57,697 nucleotides of DNA from Aeromonas cavernicola (GCF_002795305.1 NZ_PGGC01000027.1:1-57697), one strand, 5' to 3'. Shown: positions 45,330 through 55,610, counted from the stretch's first letter. The notes: a model not told the origin generated them from the sequence alone. A program made the numbers and translations.

Positions 45330-46604
45330 TTATAGGCGGATATCTGATTCACCCAATGGCAGTACATATTTAACGTCATACAAAACATGGTCTGGTTTAC
45401 CCAATGCCCGGATCGCTGCAGCCCCCATCTCTTTGATCTCTCTGTGATCTACTGCAAGAATAATGGCATCATATTTAGCAGGCTCAAGCTGATCAATTAG
45501 ATCAATGTCATATTCCTCTTGAACTTCATGTTTAGCCGCCCAACTGTCATAAATATCGACTGACATATTGAACTCTTTGAGCTCCTTGATGATATCAATG
45601 ATTTTGGTGTTACGCACATCCGGGCAGTCCCCTTTAAAGGTGAATCCCATAACCAAGACTTTTGCCTCATCAATATGAATTTTATTGCGAGCCATTTTCT
45701 TTACAAGCTGGGTGGCAACGTATTCCCCCATCCCATCATTGATACGACGCCCAGCTAAAATCACCTCTGGGCGGTAACCTACTTCTTGCGCCTTGTGAGT
45801 CAGGTAATAAGGGTCAACACTGATACAATGACCGCCAACCAAACCTGGCTTAAAGGGCAGGAAGTTCCATTTTGTGCCTGCAGCCTTTAAAACTTCTTCA
45901 GTATCAATGCCAAGTCGGTTAAAAATTTTTGCAAATTCATTGATAATAGCAATATTGAGGTCACGCTGAGTATTTTCAATTACCTTGGCAGCTTCGGCTA
46001 CTCGAATAGATGAGGCTTTATGGGTGCCAGCTGTAACAATTTTACTGTATACCAAGTCCACAAAATCAGCGACTTCAACTGTTGAACCTGATGTAATTTT
46101 AACAATAGTGGTTAAACGGTTTACTTTATCACCTGGATTGATACGTTCTGGACTATATCCAGCATAGAAATCTTTATTAAATTTCAACCCTGATAATTTT
46201 TCTATAATTGGCAAACAAATTTCTTCTGTTGCGCCAGGATAGACTGTTGACTCAAATACAACTATATCATTTTTTTTAATTATTCTAGCAAGTGCAGCTG
46301 ATGCTTTCTCCAAAGGAGTGAGATCGGGTGTCTTATCTTCCGTAATGGGCGTAGGTACGGTGACAATATAAAAATTGCATTGTTTGATATCTTCTAGTCT
46401 GTCGGTATAGCTAAGCTGATTGGCTTCCATCAACTCTTCACGTGAACACTCCAAAGTCAAATCTTGACCAGAACGCAACTCATTTACTCGCTCTGTTTTT
46501 ATATCAAACCCTAATGTTGGGAACTTTTTCCCAAATTCGACAGCCAGTGGTAGCCCAACATATCCTAGGCCAATGACACCAATATTCAAATTATCTATAT
46601 TCAT
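45330..46604 (-). CDS. UDP-GlcNAc 6-dehydrogenase (WbpA/TviB-like)
   Basis: A 424-residue nucleotide-sugar dehydrogenase. It has IGVIGLGYVGLPLAVEFGKK (NAD binding), VTVPTPITEDKTPDLTPL, STVYPGATEE, the GYSPERINPGDK segment, EAAKVIENTQRDLNIAIINE with the catalytic Lys region, and the catalytic Cys in PGLVGGHCISVDPYYLTHK. The sequence is close to TviB/WbpO-type enzymes that oxidise UDP-GlcNAc at C6. In this cluster it provides UDP-GlcNAcA, the first step toward UDP-GlcNAc3NAcA. wbpB follows in the pathway and is encoded just upstream. A role in GalNAcA synthesis is less likely here. Confidence 0.88.
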   Translation of the reverse strand: MNIDNLNIGVIGLGYVGLPLAVEFGKKFPTLGFDIKTERVNELRSGQDLTLECSREELMEANQLSYTDRLEDIKQCNFYIVTVPTPITEDKTPDLTPLEKASAALARIIKKNDIVVFESTVYPGATEEICLPIIEKLSGLKFNKDFYAGYSPERINPGDKVNRLTTIVKITSGSTVEVADFVDLVYSKIVTAGTHKASSIRVAEAAKVIENTQRDLNIAIINEFAKIFNRLGIDTEEVLKAAGTKWNFLPFKPGLVGGHCISVDPYYLTHKAQEVGYRPEVILAGRRINDGMGEYVATQLVKKMARNKIHIDEAKVLVMGFTFKGDCPDVRNTKIIDIIKELKEFNMSVDIYDSWAAKHEVQEEYDIDLIDQLEPAKYDAIILAVDHREIKEMGAAAIRALGKPDHVLYDVKYVLPLGESDIRL

Positions 46605-46619
46605 GATAAAACTCTATTA

Positions 46620-47660
46620 TTAGACGTTTAAAGGTAAACCGATTTCTTTACTATCCCTTGCTGAACGGTATATAGATATTAGTAATTCAAGTGATTTCAA
46701 ACCTTCGCGTCCATCTGTCTCTGGTTCAGCTTTACCGCGTAATACATCGGCTACATTTTTAAAATAGGGGGGATGACCGAAACCATACACAGATGTAGTT
46801 TGATAATTTGCTTGTGCTATATCTTTATCATAATCTTTAGATTCAGAAAAATTCCACTCTTGGATTTCATTTACAGCTACGCCCCCAATACGTACTGTAC
46901 CATTCTCCCCAAGAATGGTGATTGAACCTTCTAAATTCTGAGGATAAGTACACATAGTTACAGCCATAGATCCTAAAGTACCATTACGCCACTTCAGATT
47001 AACCACTCCTGTATCTTCCACTTCAATATTACGGTGAGTAGAAAGCATTGATTGAACTTTTTCAACAGGGCCTATCAACCAGTGTAGGAGATCTACATAG
47101 TGGGTGGCCTGATTCATAAATGCCCCTCCATCCATATCCCACGTTCCAGACCATGCTGCACGATCATAATACTCTTGTGGCCGAGTCCAAAATACATTCA
47201 TATGAACCATATGAATTTTACCGAAACGTTTCTCTGTTACCGCACGTTTAAGTAACTGCAGCGTAGAATTACGACGATTTTGTTTAACCACAAATAAACG
47301 AACACCACTCTCATCACATGCTCGAACCATGGACAAACCATCTTCCCACTTGGTGGCCATAGGCTTTTCGGTGATTACATGTATACCAGCCTTTGCAGCC
47401 TTGACTGTTTGGCTAGCATGAATGCCACTAGGTGTACAAAGCGTAACCAAATCAATTTTTTCATTTGTAAGTAATTCATCAAAAGATAGATATGCAGGCA
47501 CCTTGTATCTCTGACGATGCTCATCTAATACGGCTGGATTATTGTCACAAATTGCGCTCAATTCATATTCGTCAGAAAGTTGTTCTATAGAACCGAAGTG
47601 ATTTTTTGATATACGACCACAACCGATTACTGCTATTTTTATTTTTTTGTCTACGTTCAT
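46620..47660 (-). CDS. wbpB: UDP-GlcNAcA 3-dehydrogenase (WbpB-like)
   Basis: A 346-residue Gfo/Idh/MocA oxidoreductase. It has IAVIGCGRISKNHFGSIEQL (NAD binding), LVTLCTPSGIHASQTVKAAK and the family motif VITEKPMATKWEDG with the catalytic Lys, then WRNGTLGSMAVTMCTYPQNL. WDMDGGAFMNQATHYVDLLH supplies the usual substrate-binding region. It oxidises C3 of UDP-GlcNAcA before amination by WbpE. It is adjacent to the dehydrogenase gene (15-base gap). The family is certain; the substrate is assigned from the four-gene context. Confidence 0.9.
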   Translation of the reverse strand: MNVDKKIKIAVIGCGRISKNHFGSIEQLSDEYELSAICDNNPAVLDEHRQRYKVPAYLSFDELLTNEKIDLVTLCTPSGIHASQTVKAAKAGIHVITEKPMATKWEDGLSMVRACDESGVRLFVVKQNRRNSTLQLLKRAVTEKRFGKIHMVHMNVFWTRPQEYYDRAAWSGTWDMDGGAFMNQATHYVDLLHWLIGPVEKVQSMLSTHRNIEVEDTGVVNLKWRNGTLGSMAVTMCTYPQNLEGSITILGENGTVRIGGVAVNEIQEWNFSESKDYDKDIAQANYQTTSVYGFGHPPYFKNVADVLRGKAEPETDGREGLKSLELLISIYRSARDSKEIGLPLNV

Positions 47661-47813
47661 ATTAATACCTATATATAATAATTAAATTTTAAATTATGTA
47701 AAATATATCAAAATGGCTGTTAAATAACATGAACACCTGATTACAGGTAAAGCGCTTATCATAGATAGTGTCATTAATAAGGTTCAACATCTGATGTTGG
47801 CTCACTGATATTT

Positions 47814-48917
47814 TCAGTCCCGTGCATTTACAACCCACTGCTGGTTATCCAGATACCACTGCACGGTTTTGCGAATGCCAGATTCGAAAGTCTCTTGTGG
47901 TTGCCAATTAAGTTCGGTGCTCATCTTGCTGGCATCGATCGCATAGCGGCGATCGTGACCGGGGCGATCCGCCACATACGTAATTTGATCGCGGTAGCTT
48001 CTCCCCTCACACCGGCCCTCTCCCCTTTCAGTATTAAGAGTGGGCGAGGGAGACAGAGGCACCAGCTCATCGAGCAGATCACAGATGGTATGAACCACCT
48101 CCAGATTCTGCTTCTCATTGTGGCCGCCGATGTTGTAGGTCTCCCCTACCACACCTGTGGTGACCACGGTATAAAGCGCGCGGGCGTGATCTTCTACATA
48201 CAGCCAGTCACGGATCTGGTCGCCCTTGCCATAGACAGGTAGCGGCTTGCCATCCAAGGCATTGAGGATGACCAGCGGGATCAGCTTCTCGGGGAAATGG
48301 TAAGGACCGTAGTTGTTGGAACAGTTGGTGACGATGGTTGGCAGGCCGTAAGTACGGCGCCAGGCGCGCACCAGGTGGTCACTGGAGGCCTTGGAGGCAG
48401 AATAGGGGCTGCTGGGGGCGTAAGGGGTGGTTTCGGTAAAAAGCGGCAGTGGCTTATTCCACAAAGGATGGCCGGCACTCACCTCATCCGGATGGGGCAG
48501 ATCGCCATACACCTCGTCGGTTGAGATATGGTGAAAACGAAACGCCGCTTTGTGTACCTCATCCAAACCACTCCAGTAAGCGCGAGCCGCTTCCAACAAC
48601 ATATAGGTGCCGACGATATTGGTCTCGATAAAGTCAGCAGGACCTGTGATGGAGCGGTCAACATGGCTCTCCGCGGCCAAGTGCATCACCGCATCCGGCT
48701 GGTGCAGGGCAAATACCCGATCCAGCTCTACACGGTTACAAATATCGACCTGTTCAAAAACATAGCGTTCACTTGTCGATACATCAGCTAGGGATTCCAG
48801 ATTACCGGCATAGGTGAGCTTATCGAGATTGATCACCGCGTCTTGGGTATCGCGGATAATATGGCGCACCACGGCAGAGCCGATAAAACCAGCACCGCCA
48901 GTCACAAGAATTTTCAT
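47814..48917 (-). CDS. rmlB: dTDP-glucose 4,6-dehydratase with an in-frame insert
   Basis: A 367-residue enzyme that makes dTDP-4-keto-6-deoxyglucose. It has [33 protein letters not shown], the catalytic [32 protein letters not shown] with Tyr and Lys, [20 protein letters not shown] and [17 protein letters not shown]. Near residue 287 the family sequence LLDELVP is followed by an extra stretch rich in Ser, Pro, Arg, Gly and Glu before [16 protein letters not shown] resumes. The insert is encoded by a palindromic repeat (listed separately). I take the ATG at 48917 as start because it begins the family N-terminus; 48926 is possible. It is the first gene after the JUMPStart element and is more GC-rich than the rest of the cluster. 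Confidence 0.94.
   Translation of the reverse strand: MKILVTGGAGFIGSAVVRHIIRDTQDAVINLDKLTYAGNLESLADVSTSERYVFEQVDICNRVELDRVFALHQPDAVMHLAAESHVDRSITGPADFIETNIVGTYMLLEAARAYWSGLDEVHKAAFRFHHISTDEVYGDLPHPDEVSAGHPLWNKPLPLFTETTPYAPSSPYSASKASSDHLVRAWRRTYGLPTIVTNCSNNYGPYHFPEKLIPLVILNALDGKPLPVYGKGDQIRDWLYVEDHARALYTVVTTGVVGETYNIGGHNEKQNLEVVHTICDLLDELVPLSPSPTLNTERGEGRCEGRSYRDQITYVADRPGHDRRYAIDASKMSTELNWQPQETFESGIRKTVQWYLDNQQWVVNARD
48003..48059. repeat. Palindromic REP/MITE-like insertion inside rmlB
   Basis: About 50 extra bases in frame within rmlB. On the plus strand CCCTCTCCCC and, after a short loop, GTGGGCGAGGG form an imperfect stem, and the outer ends are CTCCC-rich on one side and GGGAG-rich on the other. 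The look is that of small dispersed palindromes common between genes in gammaproteobacteria. It replaces the short linker between LDELVP and SYRDQ and adds about 16 residues to RmlB without a stop. Confidence 0.65.
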
Positions 48918-49073
48918 AGCAGTCATATCTCTACATGCAACAGGTTTAAATGAAATAGCGTTAGATGGGTGATGCAACAATAAGCATTAAATAAAGACGG
49001 GTAATATGGATTAAAAAAAATCAGAAATAGGTGTTTATTTAACCGCCTTCACCTTGCTTATTAAAAAAAGCCA

Positions 49074-49110
49074 TGGCTACCGCCCCTGAGTTACAGCTCC
49101 CAGTGCGCTC
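49074..49110 (-). promoter_or_regulatory. JUMPStart element with ops site (RfaH-dependent antitermination)
   Basis: Read on the minus strand, GAGCGCACTGGGAGCTGTAA followed by CTCAGGGGCGGTAGCCATGG closely matches the JUMPStart consensus found upstream of O-antigen and capsule operons. The ops core GGCGGTAGC (49076-49084) is intact; the following two bases are CA rather than GT. RfaH recruited here would allow transcription through the roughly 22-kb cluster. It lies about 157 bases ahead of rmlB. Confidence 0.88.
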
Positions 49111-49500
49111 CGATTAACCTGATTGTTTATGCTGTTGGTCATGGTGTCCTCCAGCATTATTGGTTTTTCCAAGGGGGATTATCCCCTGCATATTTGTCGA
49201 TGCCGTCACACAATGACGATATCTATGCGGCTTCCAGCACAGCCCTATTGGGGCGCGGAATTTTATCTCTTTTATAGACAGAATGAACAGCTAAAAATGA
49301 AATAGCAGGATGATTTTAAATGGAACTCGTTTGAAAACAATGCGATAGCAACCTACAGCTAATAACCAACTTGATATTGCGCGTTTCATCCAAACGTTAC
49401 GTTGCCCAGCCCGTTATTTGGTAGTGAAATATTCAGCAATATGGCGACACGTTACTGCTATTCCAGCGTTTTTACCTGTTTCGAACATATCATTCATGGG
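49111..49500. other. Upstream region of the O-antigen cluster
   Basis: No gene is apparent in these 390 bases. The O-antigen operon promoter should lie here on the minus strand; a TATAAA-like stretch near 49270 is a candidate -10 but has no good -35. A GGGGATTATCCCC palindrome is present at about 49173-49185. The 71 bases after this region lead into the acrB terminator and gene end. Confidence 0.4.
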
Positions 49501-49531
49501 TAAAGAAACAGGCAGCCTTATCGGCTGCCTG
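49501..49531 (-). terminator. Rho-independent terminator of acrAB
   Basis: CAGGCAGCC and GGCTGCCTG form a 9-base perfect stem with a 5-base loop. On the minus strand it is followed by TTTCTTTA. It lies about 70 bases after the acrB stop and separates acrAB from the O-antigen operon. Confidence 0.82.
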
Positions 49532-49601
49532 CTGAGATAACACGCTATCGTATGTTCAAGCGGATATTTTCTGTGCCACTTTACCCACCGTAGGTCTTAT
49601 T

Positions 49602-52600
49602 TCATTGGTCATCTTTTGTCTCATTGCCGCCAGCCTGCTGCTCTGCCGCTAGCTGCGACGGTGTGAAGTAACGCATCACCAACACAAAGAAGAGCGGGAC
49701 GAAGAAAATAGCGAGCACGGTGGCGCTGATCATTCCCCCCATTACGCCGGTACCGATGGCATTACGGCTGCTTGCCCCCGCGCCGGAGCTGATGACCAGC
49801 GGCAGCACCCCGAGGATAAAGGCGAGCGAGGTCATCAGGATCGGCCGCAGACGCTGGCGAGCGGCTTCCACTACCGCCTCAGCTAGCCCCATCCCCTTGT
49901 CATAGAGCTCCTTGGCAAATTCGACGATCAGGATCGCATTCTTGGCCGATAAACCGATGGTGGTGAGCAGCCCGACTTGGAAGTAGACGTCGTTCTCCAA
50001 GCCCCGTAAGGTGGCGGCTAAAATGGCCCCCAGCACCCCGAGTGGCACCACCAGCATCACCGAGAACGGAATACTCCAGCTCTCGTAGAGGGCGGCCAAA
50101 CAGAGGAACACCACCAGCAAGGAGATGGCATAGAGCGCGGGTGCCTGTGAACCGGCCTGACGCTCTTGGAAAGAGAGCCCGGTCCACTCGATACCGACCC
50201 CTTGTGGCAGCTTCTCCACCATCTGCTCGATGGCAGCCATGGCATCACCGGTACTCTTGCCAGGCGCTGCTTCGCCGACGATCTCCATCGCTGGCACACC
50301 GTTGTAACGCTCAAGGCGCGGCGAGCCAAAACTCCACTCGCTGCTGGCAAAGGCAGAGAAAGGCACCATTTGGCCAGCGCTATTGCGCACATACCAAAGC
50401 TTGAGATCTTCTGGGTTCATCCGAAAAGGCGCATCCGCCTGCATATAGACCTTCTTGATCCGGCCACGGTCGACGAAATCATTGACGTAGGAGGAGCCCC
50501 AAGCGGTCGCCAAGGTGTTGTTGATGTCCGCAATGGAGAGCCCCTGCGCTAACGCCTTCTCGTAATCGATCTTAATATCGAGCTGGGGTGCATCTTCCAT
50601 CCCATTTGGCCGCACCCGCACGAGGTTGGGATCCTGCGCCGCCATGCCAAGCAGCTGGTTACGCGCCGCCATCAGCTGGTCGTGGCCAATGCCGCCGCGA
50701 TCTTGCAAGAAGAAGTCAAAACCGGTCGCGGTCCCGAGCTCAGGGATGGGAGGCAAGTTGAAGGCGAACACCTGCGCCTCTTTGATGCTAAACAGATAGC
50801 CCATGGCACGGCCGATGATGGCATTAGCGCTGCGATCTGGGCTATTGCGTTCACTCCAATCCTTGAGCTTGATAAAGGCCATACCGCTGTTTTGGCCGCT
50901 ACCGGCGAAGCTAAAGCCCGCCACGGTCAGCACTGATTCGATGTTCTCTTGCTCATTTTTCAGGAAGTAGTCACGCATGTCCGCCAGCACCACTTCGGTG
51001 CGCTGCTTGGTCGCCCCCACCGGCAGTTGCACCATGGACATGATGACCCCCTGATCCTCTTCCGGCAGGAAGGAGGTGGGCATCCGCATAAAGAGCACAG
51101 CCAACACCGCCAGCATGGCGCCGTAGATCAGGCTGTAACGCACGCCCTGTTTGATCATTTTGCGCACGCCGCTCTGATAGCGCTGGGTGCCTGCATCAAA
51201 CACCCGATTGAACCAGCCAAAAAAGCCGCGCTGGGTACCGGACTCGCCATGCTTGATAGGTTTGAGCAAGGTGGCACAGAGCGCCGGCGTCAAGATCAGG
51301 GCCACCAGCACCGACAACACCATGGCCGAGACGATAGTGAGGGAGAATTGGCGATAGATGGCACCGGTCGAACCACCAAAAAACGCCATTGGCACAAACA
51401 CGGCGGAGAGCACCAAGGCGATCCCCACCAGCGCGCCAGTGATCTGGGTCATCGACTTGCGGGTCGCTTCCAGCGGCGAAAGCCCCTCTTCGCTCATCAG
51501 TCGTTCGACGTTTTCCACCACCACGATGGCGTCATCCACCAACAGGCCGATGGCCAGCACCATACCAAACATGGTGAGGGTATTGATGGAGAAACCAAAT
51601 GCCGCCATCACCCCAAACGTACCGAGTAACACCACCGGCACTGCAATGGTCGGGATCAGCGTCGCACGGAAGTTCTGCAAGAACAGATACATCACGCAGA
51701 ACACTAAAATGATCGCCTCGATCAGGGTCTGCACCACCTCCTCGATGGAGATTTTCACAAACGGTGTGGTGTCGTAGGGGTAGACCACCGCCATATTGGC
51801 GGGGAAGTAATCCGACAGCTCTGCAAGCTTGGTGCGCACTTTTTCAGCGGTATCGAGCGCGTTAGCCCCAGTGGCAAGCTTGATCGCCACTGCCGCAGTG
51901 GACTGGCCGTTATAGAGTGCTTCTGCATCATAACTTTCGCCGGCGAGCTCAACCCGCGCGACATCGGCTAGGCGAACTTTGGAGCCATCTTGATTGACCC
52001 GCAGCAAGATGTTGTTGAACTGCTCCACGCTAGAAAGCCGAGTCTGGCCCATCATGGTGGCAGTAAATTGCTGATCGGCGACCGAAGGGGTGCCACCGAG
52101 CCGACCGAACGCGACCTGAGCATTTTGGGCACGAATAGCTGCTTGCACATCGCCGGGCGTCATCTGGACACGATTGAGCTTGTTGGGATCGAGCCACACC
52201 CGCATCGAATACTGGCTACCAAACAGGGTGATCTCCCCTACCCCGTCCAAGCGACTCAGTGGCTCCCGAATGTTGGAGACCACATAATCCGCCAGATCGT
52301 CGTTGTTCATGCTGCCATCGCCAGAGATGAACGCGACCACCATCAAGAAACTGCTGGAGGTTTTTTGAACCCGAACCCCTTGCTGCTGCACCTCTTGCGG
52401 CAGCAGTGACATTGCCTGCTGCAACTTGTTCTGGACTTGAACCTGAGCAATATCAGGATCGGTGCCTGGCTGGAAGGTGAGGGTCACCGATACCCGCCCT
52501 GCTGAGTCAGACTGGGAAGACATGTACAGTAGGCGATCTAGGCCGGTCATGTTCTGTTCAATGACCTGGGTCACCGAGTCTTCGACGGTCTTGGCCGACG

Positions 52601-52754
52601 CGCCCGGATAACTGGCGGTGATCCCCACTGCGGGGGGCGCAATACTGGGATACTGGGCAACCGGCAAGCCGATAATGGCCAGCGCCCCCACCATCATGAT
52701 CACTAAGGCAATCACCCAAGCAAAAATGGGTCTATCTATAAAAAATCGAGCCAT
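49602..52754 (-). CDS. acrB: RND multidrug efflux transporter (AcrB/MexB type)
   Basis: A 1050-residue inner-membrane proton/drug antiporter of the HAE1 family, full length. The N-terminus is [19 protein letters not shown], the periplasmic head has [20 protein letters not shown], and helix 4 carries the proton-relay Asp pair in [18 protein letters not shown]. It is 17 bases after the adaptor gene and forms an operon with it. No outer-membrane channel gene follows, so TolC or another channel encoded elsewhere is presumed. An Aeromonas locus called aheABC contains a related pump; I cannot say from this window whether this is that locus. Regulation is by the divergent acrR. Confidence 0.93.
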   Translation of the reverse strand: MARFFIDRPIFAWVIALVIMMVGALAIIGLPVAQYPSIAPPAVGITASYPGASAKTVEDSVTQVIEQNMTGLDRLLYMSSQSDSAGRVSVTLTFQPGTDPDIAQVQVQNKLQQAMSLLPQEVQQQGVRVQKTSSSFLMVVAFISGDGSMNNDDLADYVVSNIREPLSRLDGVGEITLFGSQYSMRVWLDPNKLNRVQMTPGDVQAAIRAQNAQVAFGRLGGTPSVADQQFTATMMGQTRLSSVEQFNNILLRVNQDGSKVRLADVARVELAGESYDAEALYNGQSTAAVAIKLATGANALDTAEKVRTKLAELSDYFPANMAVVYPYDTTPFVKISIEEVVQTLIEAIILVFCVMYLFLQNFRATLIPTIAVPVVLLGTFGVMAAFGFSINTLTMFGMVLAIGLLVDDAIVVVENVERLMSEEGLSPLEATRKSMTQITGALVGIALVLSAVFVPMAFFGGSTGAIYRQFSLTIVSAMVLSVLVALILTPALCATLLKPIKHGESGTQRGFFGWFNRVFDAGTQRYQSGVRKMIKQGVRYSLIYGAMLAVLAVLFMRMPTSFLPEEDQGVIMSMVQLPVGATKQRTEVVLADMRDYFLKNEQENIESVLTVAGFSFAGSGQNSGMAFIKLKDWSERNSPDRSANAIIGRAMGYLFSIKEAQVFAFNLPPIPELGTATGFDFFLQDRGGIGHDQLMAARNQLLGMAAQDPNLVRVRPNGMEDAPQLDIKIDYEKALAQGLSIADINNTLATAWGSSYVNDFVDRGRIKKVYMQADAPFRMNPEDLKLWYVRNSAGQMVPFSAFASSEWSFGSPRLERYNGVPAMEIVGEAAPGKSTGDAMAAIEQMVEKLPQGVGIEWTGLSFQERQAGSQAPALYAISLLVVFLCLAALYESWSIPFSVMLVVPLGVLGAILAATLRGLENDVYFQVGLLTTIGLSAKNAILIVEFAKELYDKGMGLAEAVVEAARQRLRPILMTSLAFILGVLPLVISSGAGASSRNAIGTGVMGGMISATVLAIFFVPLFFVLVMRYFTPSQLAAEQQAGGNETKDDQ

Positions 52755-52771
52755 GAGGCGACTACTCCATC

Positions 52772-53950
52772 CTACTTGTTAGCCGAGGCTTGGGCGGCAG
52801 GGGCGGCCGTCGCCTCTGACGGATTGACCTGCGCGCCGGGTTTCACTTTTTGCAAGCCCGCGACAATCACCTTTTCGCCAGAGGTCAACCCTGACTCCAC
52901 CAGCCAGCTGCTGCCAACCACGCGGCTCAGTTGCACATTACGCAGCGTTACCTTGTTGTCCGCAGTGACAACCAGCACGGTGGCGCCGCCATTGGGCGTT
53001 CGGGTCACCGCGGTTTGCGGCACCAGCAGCCCTTGTGCCCGCTCCCCCTCTTGCAAGGTGGCACGCATAAACATGCCCGGCAGCAGCAATTGCTGAGCAT
53101 TGGGCACGATCACCCGCAGCGTCACCATGCCGGTCGTCTCATCCACTGTTACATCCGAGAACTGCAGTGAGCCAACGTCTTGATAAGCAGAGCCATCTTC
53201 CAGTTGGAAGGTTACCTTGGCTCCCTTTTTCTCATCCTGGGTCAACTTGCCCTCGGCAACGAGTCGCTTGAGGCGCAGTAAATCAGCCGTGGACTGACGT
53301 ACATCCACATACATGGGGTCGAGCTGCTGGATGCTGGTTAGGCTTTCCACTTGCTGAGCGGTCACCAGCGCCCCCTCGGTCACCGCAGACTTACCGATAC
53401 GGCCGCTGATGGGGGCAGTGATGCGGGTATAGCCCAAATTGATTTCGGCGCTGCGCAGGGCCGCTTGGCTGGCCATGATCTCCGCCTGTGCCTGCTTCCA
53501 GCTGGCATCGGCATCATCATAATCTTGGCGACTGATGGATTTAGCCTGCAGCAAATCTTGATAACGTTTGGCTTTGAGGCGCGCACTCTGCTCGTTGGCT
53601 TCGGCCTTAGCCACATTGGCCTTGGCGCTGGCGACCGCCGCCTGATAGACAGCCGGATCAATCTGATAGAGCAGATCGCCCGCTTTCACATCACTGCCCT
53701 CGGCAAAGAGTCGCTTCAAGATAATGCCGCTGACTTGGGGGCGTACCTCAGCCACCCGCAGTGGCGCACTGCGGCCAGTTAACTCGGTGGTTAACTGCAA
53801 TGGGCGACTCTCTAGCGTGACCACATCGACCGCGGCGGGGGGCATTGCCCCCTGATTGGCGACCGCGCCACCCTTATCACCACAACCTGCCAGCAAGCCG
53901 GTTGCCAACAAGGCCAGCCCCACTGAACGAGCAACAATATGTTTATGCAT
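52772..53950 (-). CDS. acrA: RND efflux periplasmic adaptor lipoprotein
   Basis: A 392-residue membrane fusion protein. The signal peptide ends [10 protein letters not shown], a lipobox. The mature part has the expected order: beta-barrel/lipoyl half ([40 protein letters not shown]), a coiled-coil hairpin (about 100-170), a second lipoyl half ([20 protein letters not shown]) and membrane-proximal [13 protein letters not shown]. The ATG at 53950 has AGGGG 4 bases upstream; a frame to 53983 adds an unlikely extension. It bridges AcrB and the outer-membrane channel. Its promoter region contains the AcrR-type operator. Confidence 0.93.
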   Translation of the reverse strand: MHKHIVARSVGLALLATGLLAGCGDKGGAVANQGAMPPAAVDVVTLESRPLQLTTELTGRSAPLRVAEVRPQVSGIILKRLFAEGSDVKAGDLLYQIDPAVYQAAVASAKANVAKAEANEQSARLKAKRYQDLLQAKSISRQDYDDADASWKQAQAEIMASQAALRSAEINLGYTRITAPISGRIGKSAVTEGALVTAQQVESLTSIQQLDPMYVDVRQSTADLLRLKRLVAEGKLTQDEKKGAKVTFQLEDGSAYQDVGSLQFSDVTVDETTGMVTLRVIVPNAQQLLLPGMFMRATLQEGERAQGLLVPQTAVTRTPNGGATVLVVTADNKVTLRNVQLSRVVGSSWLVESGLTSGEKVIVAGLQKVKPGAQVNPSEATAAPAAQASANK

Positions 53951-54031
53951 GAAACCCCTAAGCCTCTGCCAGTCAATGAACAATCAGGGCTACGCTAGCC
54001 CTGTTGGTAAAATCGGAAAGATGAGGCAATA

Positions 54032-54055
54032 TACATACATTCACTAATGTATGTA
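54032..54055. promoter_or_regulatory. AcrR-type operator
   Basis: Perfect 10-base arms TACATACATT and AATGTATGTA separated by four bases lie between acrA and acrR. The arms are the same as those of the well-known E. coli AcrR site; only the spacer differs. It can control both divergent genes. Confidence 0.9.
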
Positions 54056-54090
54056 AGTGACTTTTTACATAAATCAAGGCGTAAAACCCG

Positions 54091-54732
54091 ATGGCCAGAC
54101 GCACCAAAGAAGAGGCACAACAAACCCGCTGCCATATCATGAGCACGGCGCTGGACTTGTTTTGTTCACACGGGCTAAACCGAACGAGCCTGACCGATAT
54201 CGCCAATGCAGCCAAGCTGACTCGCGGTGCAATTTACTGGCATTTCAAAAACAAAGAGGAGTTGTTCTTTTCGCTTTGGCAAGAGCTGTGTCAGCCCCTC
54301 TCTCGCCAACTCAACGCCTGTATTGCTGAACAAGAGCCAGATCCATTGGGTAACTTACGGGGGTTTCTCAAAGAGTTGCTGACCAAGATTACTCACGATC
54401 AGGCGCACCAACAGATGTTCACCATTCTCTTTAACCTCGAATCACTGGAGCGCGAATCGACCTCGCTACGTGAGCATATCTGCAATCATTCCGGCCATTT
54501 CTTTCGCGACTTGGAAACCTCTCTTGCCAACGCCGTGCGACAACGCCAGTTACCAGACACCCTGGATCTGCAACGAGCGGCAACCCTGCTGCACTGCACA
54601 CTCGATGGCTACATCCTTAACTGGCTGCACTTCCCTGAGCGCATTGATCTGATTAAGGAAGCGGACTATCTGCTCGACAGCATCTTTGCCATGTTGCAAC
54701 TGGCGAATGGACCTGCCACGAAGCTGCAATAA
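54091..54732 (+). CDS. acrR: TetR-family repressor of the acrAB pump
   Basis: A 213-residue TetR regulator. The helix-turn-helix is at about residues 10-55: RTKEEAQQTRCHIMSTALDL, then TSLTDIANAAKLTRGAIYWH and FKNKEELF. This closely follows AcrR. The C-terminal drug-binding domain is more diverged (LLHCTLDGYILNWLHFPERI). It represses acrAB and itself until ligands bind. It is divergent from acrA with the operator in the 140-base gap. Confidence 0.92.
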   Translation: MARRTKEEAQQTRCHIMSTALDLFCSHGLNRTSLTDIANAAKLTRGAIYWHFKNKEELFFSLWQELCQPLSRQLNACIAEQEPDPLGNLRGFLKELLTKITHDQAHQQMFTILFNLESLERESTSLREHICNHSGHFFRDLETSLANAVRQRQLPDTLDLQRAATLLHCTLDGYILNWLHFPERIDLIKEADYLLDSIFAMLQLANGPATKLQ

Positions 54733-54814
54733 ACACCCAACGGGTTTGCTTACCCTCTTGGTAACGTCACGATCGGTTTATTAACGTCTCTGTCCCCTGT
54801 CTGAGGTTGTGCTT

Positions 54815-55390
54815 GTGCCCTATATTGCTCCCCCCACTGCGCTGCGCCCCACCGCTCAACTGGTCGCGGCCCGCGCCTGCTTTCTGGCTGCCTTGCCTGA
54901 TGGCGCCCACCTGCTCCATGCGCACGGCAGTGTAGACGACACCTTGGACTATTTGCGCCAACAAGGTCATGTCGTCACCGCCTGTGAACCCAATTTAGCG
55001 CTGGCTAAAATAGCCTCTGGGCGCTACTCGCAGCCGGTGCGGATCTGCCATGTCACCGACTTTCACTCGGTATTACCTTACGATGGCATTTGGCTCGCAG
55101 AGGTGCAGCCTCATCCGCGCGATGCCGCACTGGCTCAGCTGCTGCAGCACCTTGGCGGTCTGCTCAAAAAAGCCGCTTGGCTCTATTGCGCGGTGCAGGT
55201 TCAACCTGAGCGCGTCCCCTCCGCAGGGCCTCAATCCGCGTCAGCCATTATCCCTGCCCAGCGCTCATTCACCGATTTTCTGCTGCAGCATACCCCCTTC
55301 CAACTGGCCCACTCTTGGCTGGCACCGTCCCATCAACAGGGTGAGCCACAGATATTGCATTGCGTGCTGCAACGGGTCGCGATGACTTAG
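54815..55390 (+). CDS. Methyltransferase-like protein of unknown function
   Basis: A 191-residue protein. The pattern HLLHAHGSVDDTLDYLRQQG followed by VVTACEPNLALAKIA resembles motifs I and II of class I SAM-dependent methyltransferases, with E in CEP as a candidate ribose-binding acid, but the Gly-rich loop is poor. Later segments (VLPYDGIWLAEVQPHPR, LQHLGGLLKKAAWLYCAVQV in parts) fit motifs IV and V of the same fold. I take the GTG at 54815 as start because GAGG lies 8 bases ahead; the GTG at 54809 is too close. It lies between acrR and rimO. A relation to TehB-type proteins is possible; activity is doubtful. Confidence 0.5.
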   Translation: MPYIAPPTALRPTAQLVAARACFLAALPDGAHLLHAHGSVDDTLDYLRQQGHVVTACEPNLALAKIASGRYSQPVRICHVTDFHSVLPYDGIWLAEVQPHPRDAALAQLLQHLGGLLKKAAWLYCAVQVQPERVPSAGPQSASAIIPAQRSFTDFLLQHTPFQLAHSWLAPSHQQGEPQILHCVLQRVAMT

Positions 55391-55610
55391 GGAAGACTCG
55401 CTGCTGGTGGCGGTAGCCGCTTAATAGAGCGCTCTTAAGCCGTGGGGATGGGTTAAGCGTGCGGGCAACCTCACCTATGGGGGAGACCACACTCTCCCTT
55501 CACTGCAGCCACGATTGTTTATTGTCACTCAATTGACTGTATAGTTTTTGGTTAGCCATTCCGGTAAAATCCGCGCCCTTAAAGAAGAGCTACCTAAGAG
55601 TGATTGAGCG

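Noticed and set aside
26770-49110. Insertion sequence or phage origin of the AT-rich cluster
   Set aside because: I found no transposase, terminal repeats or phage genes; the composition is normal for O-antigen clusters exchanged by recombination.
50949-51629. 226-codon His/Gln-rich plus-strand frame within acrB
   Set aside because: Mirror frame of acrB; the unusual composition follows from the codons of the opposite strand.
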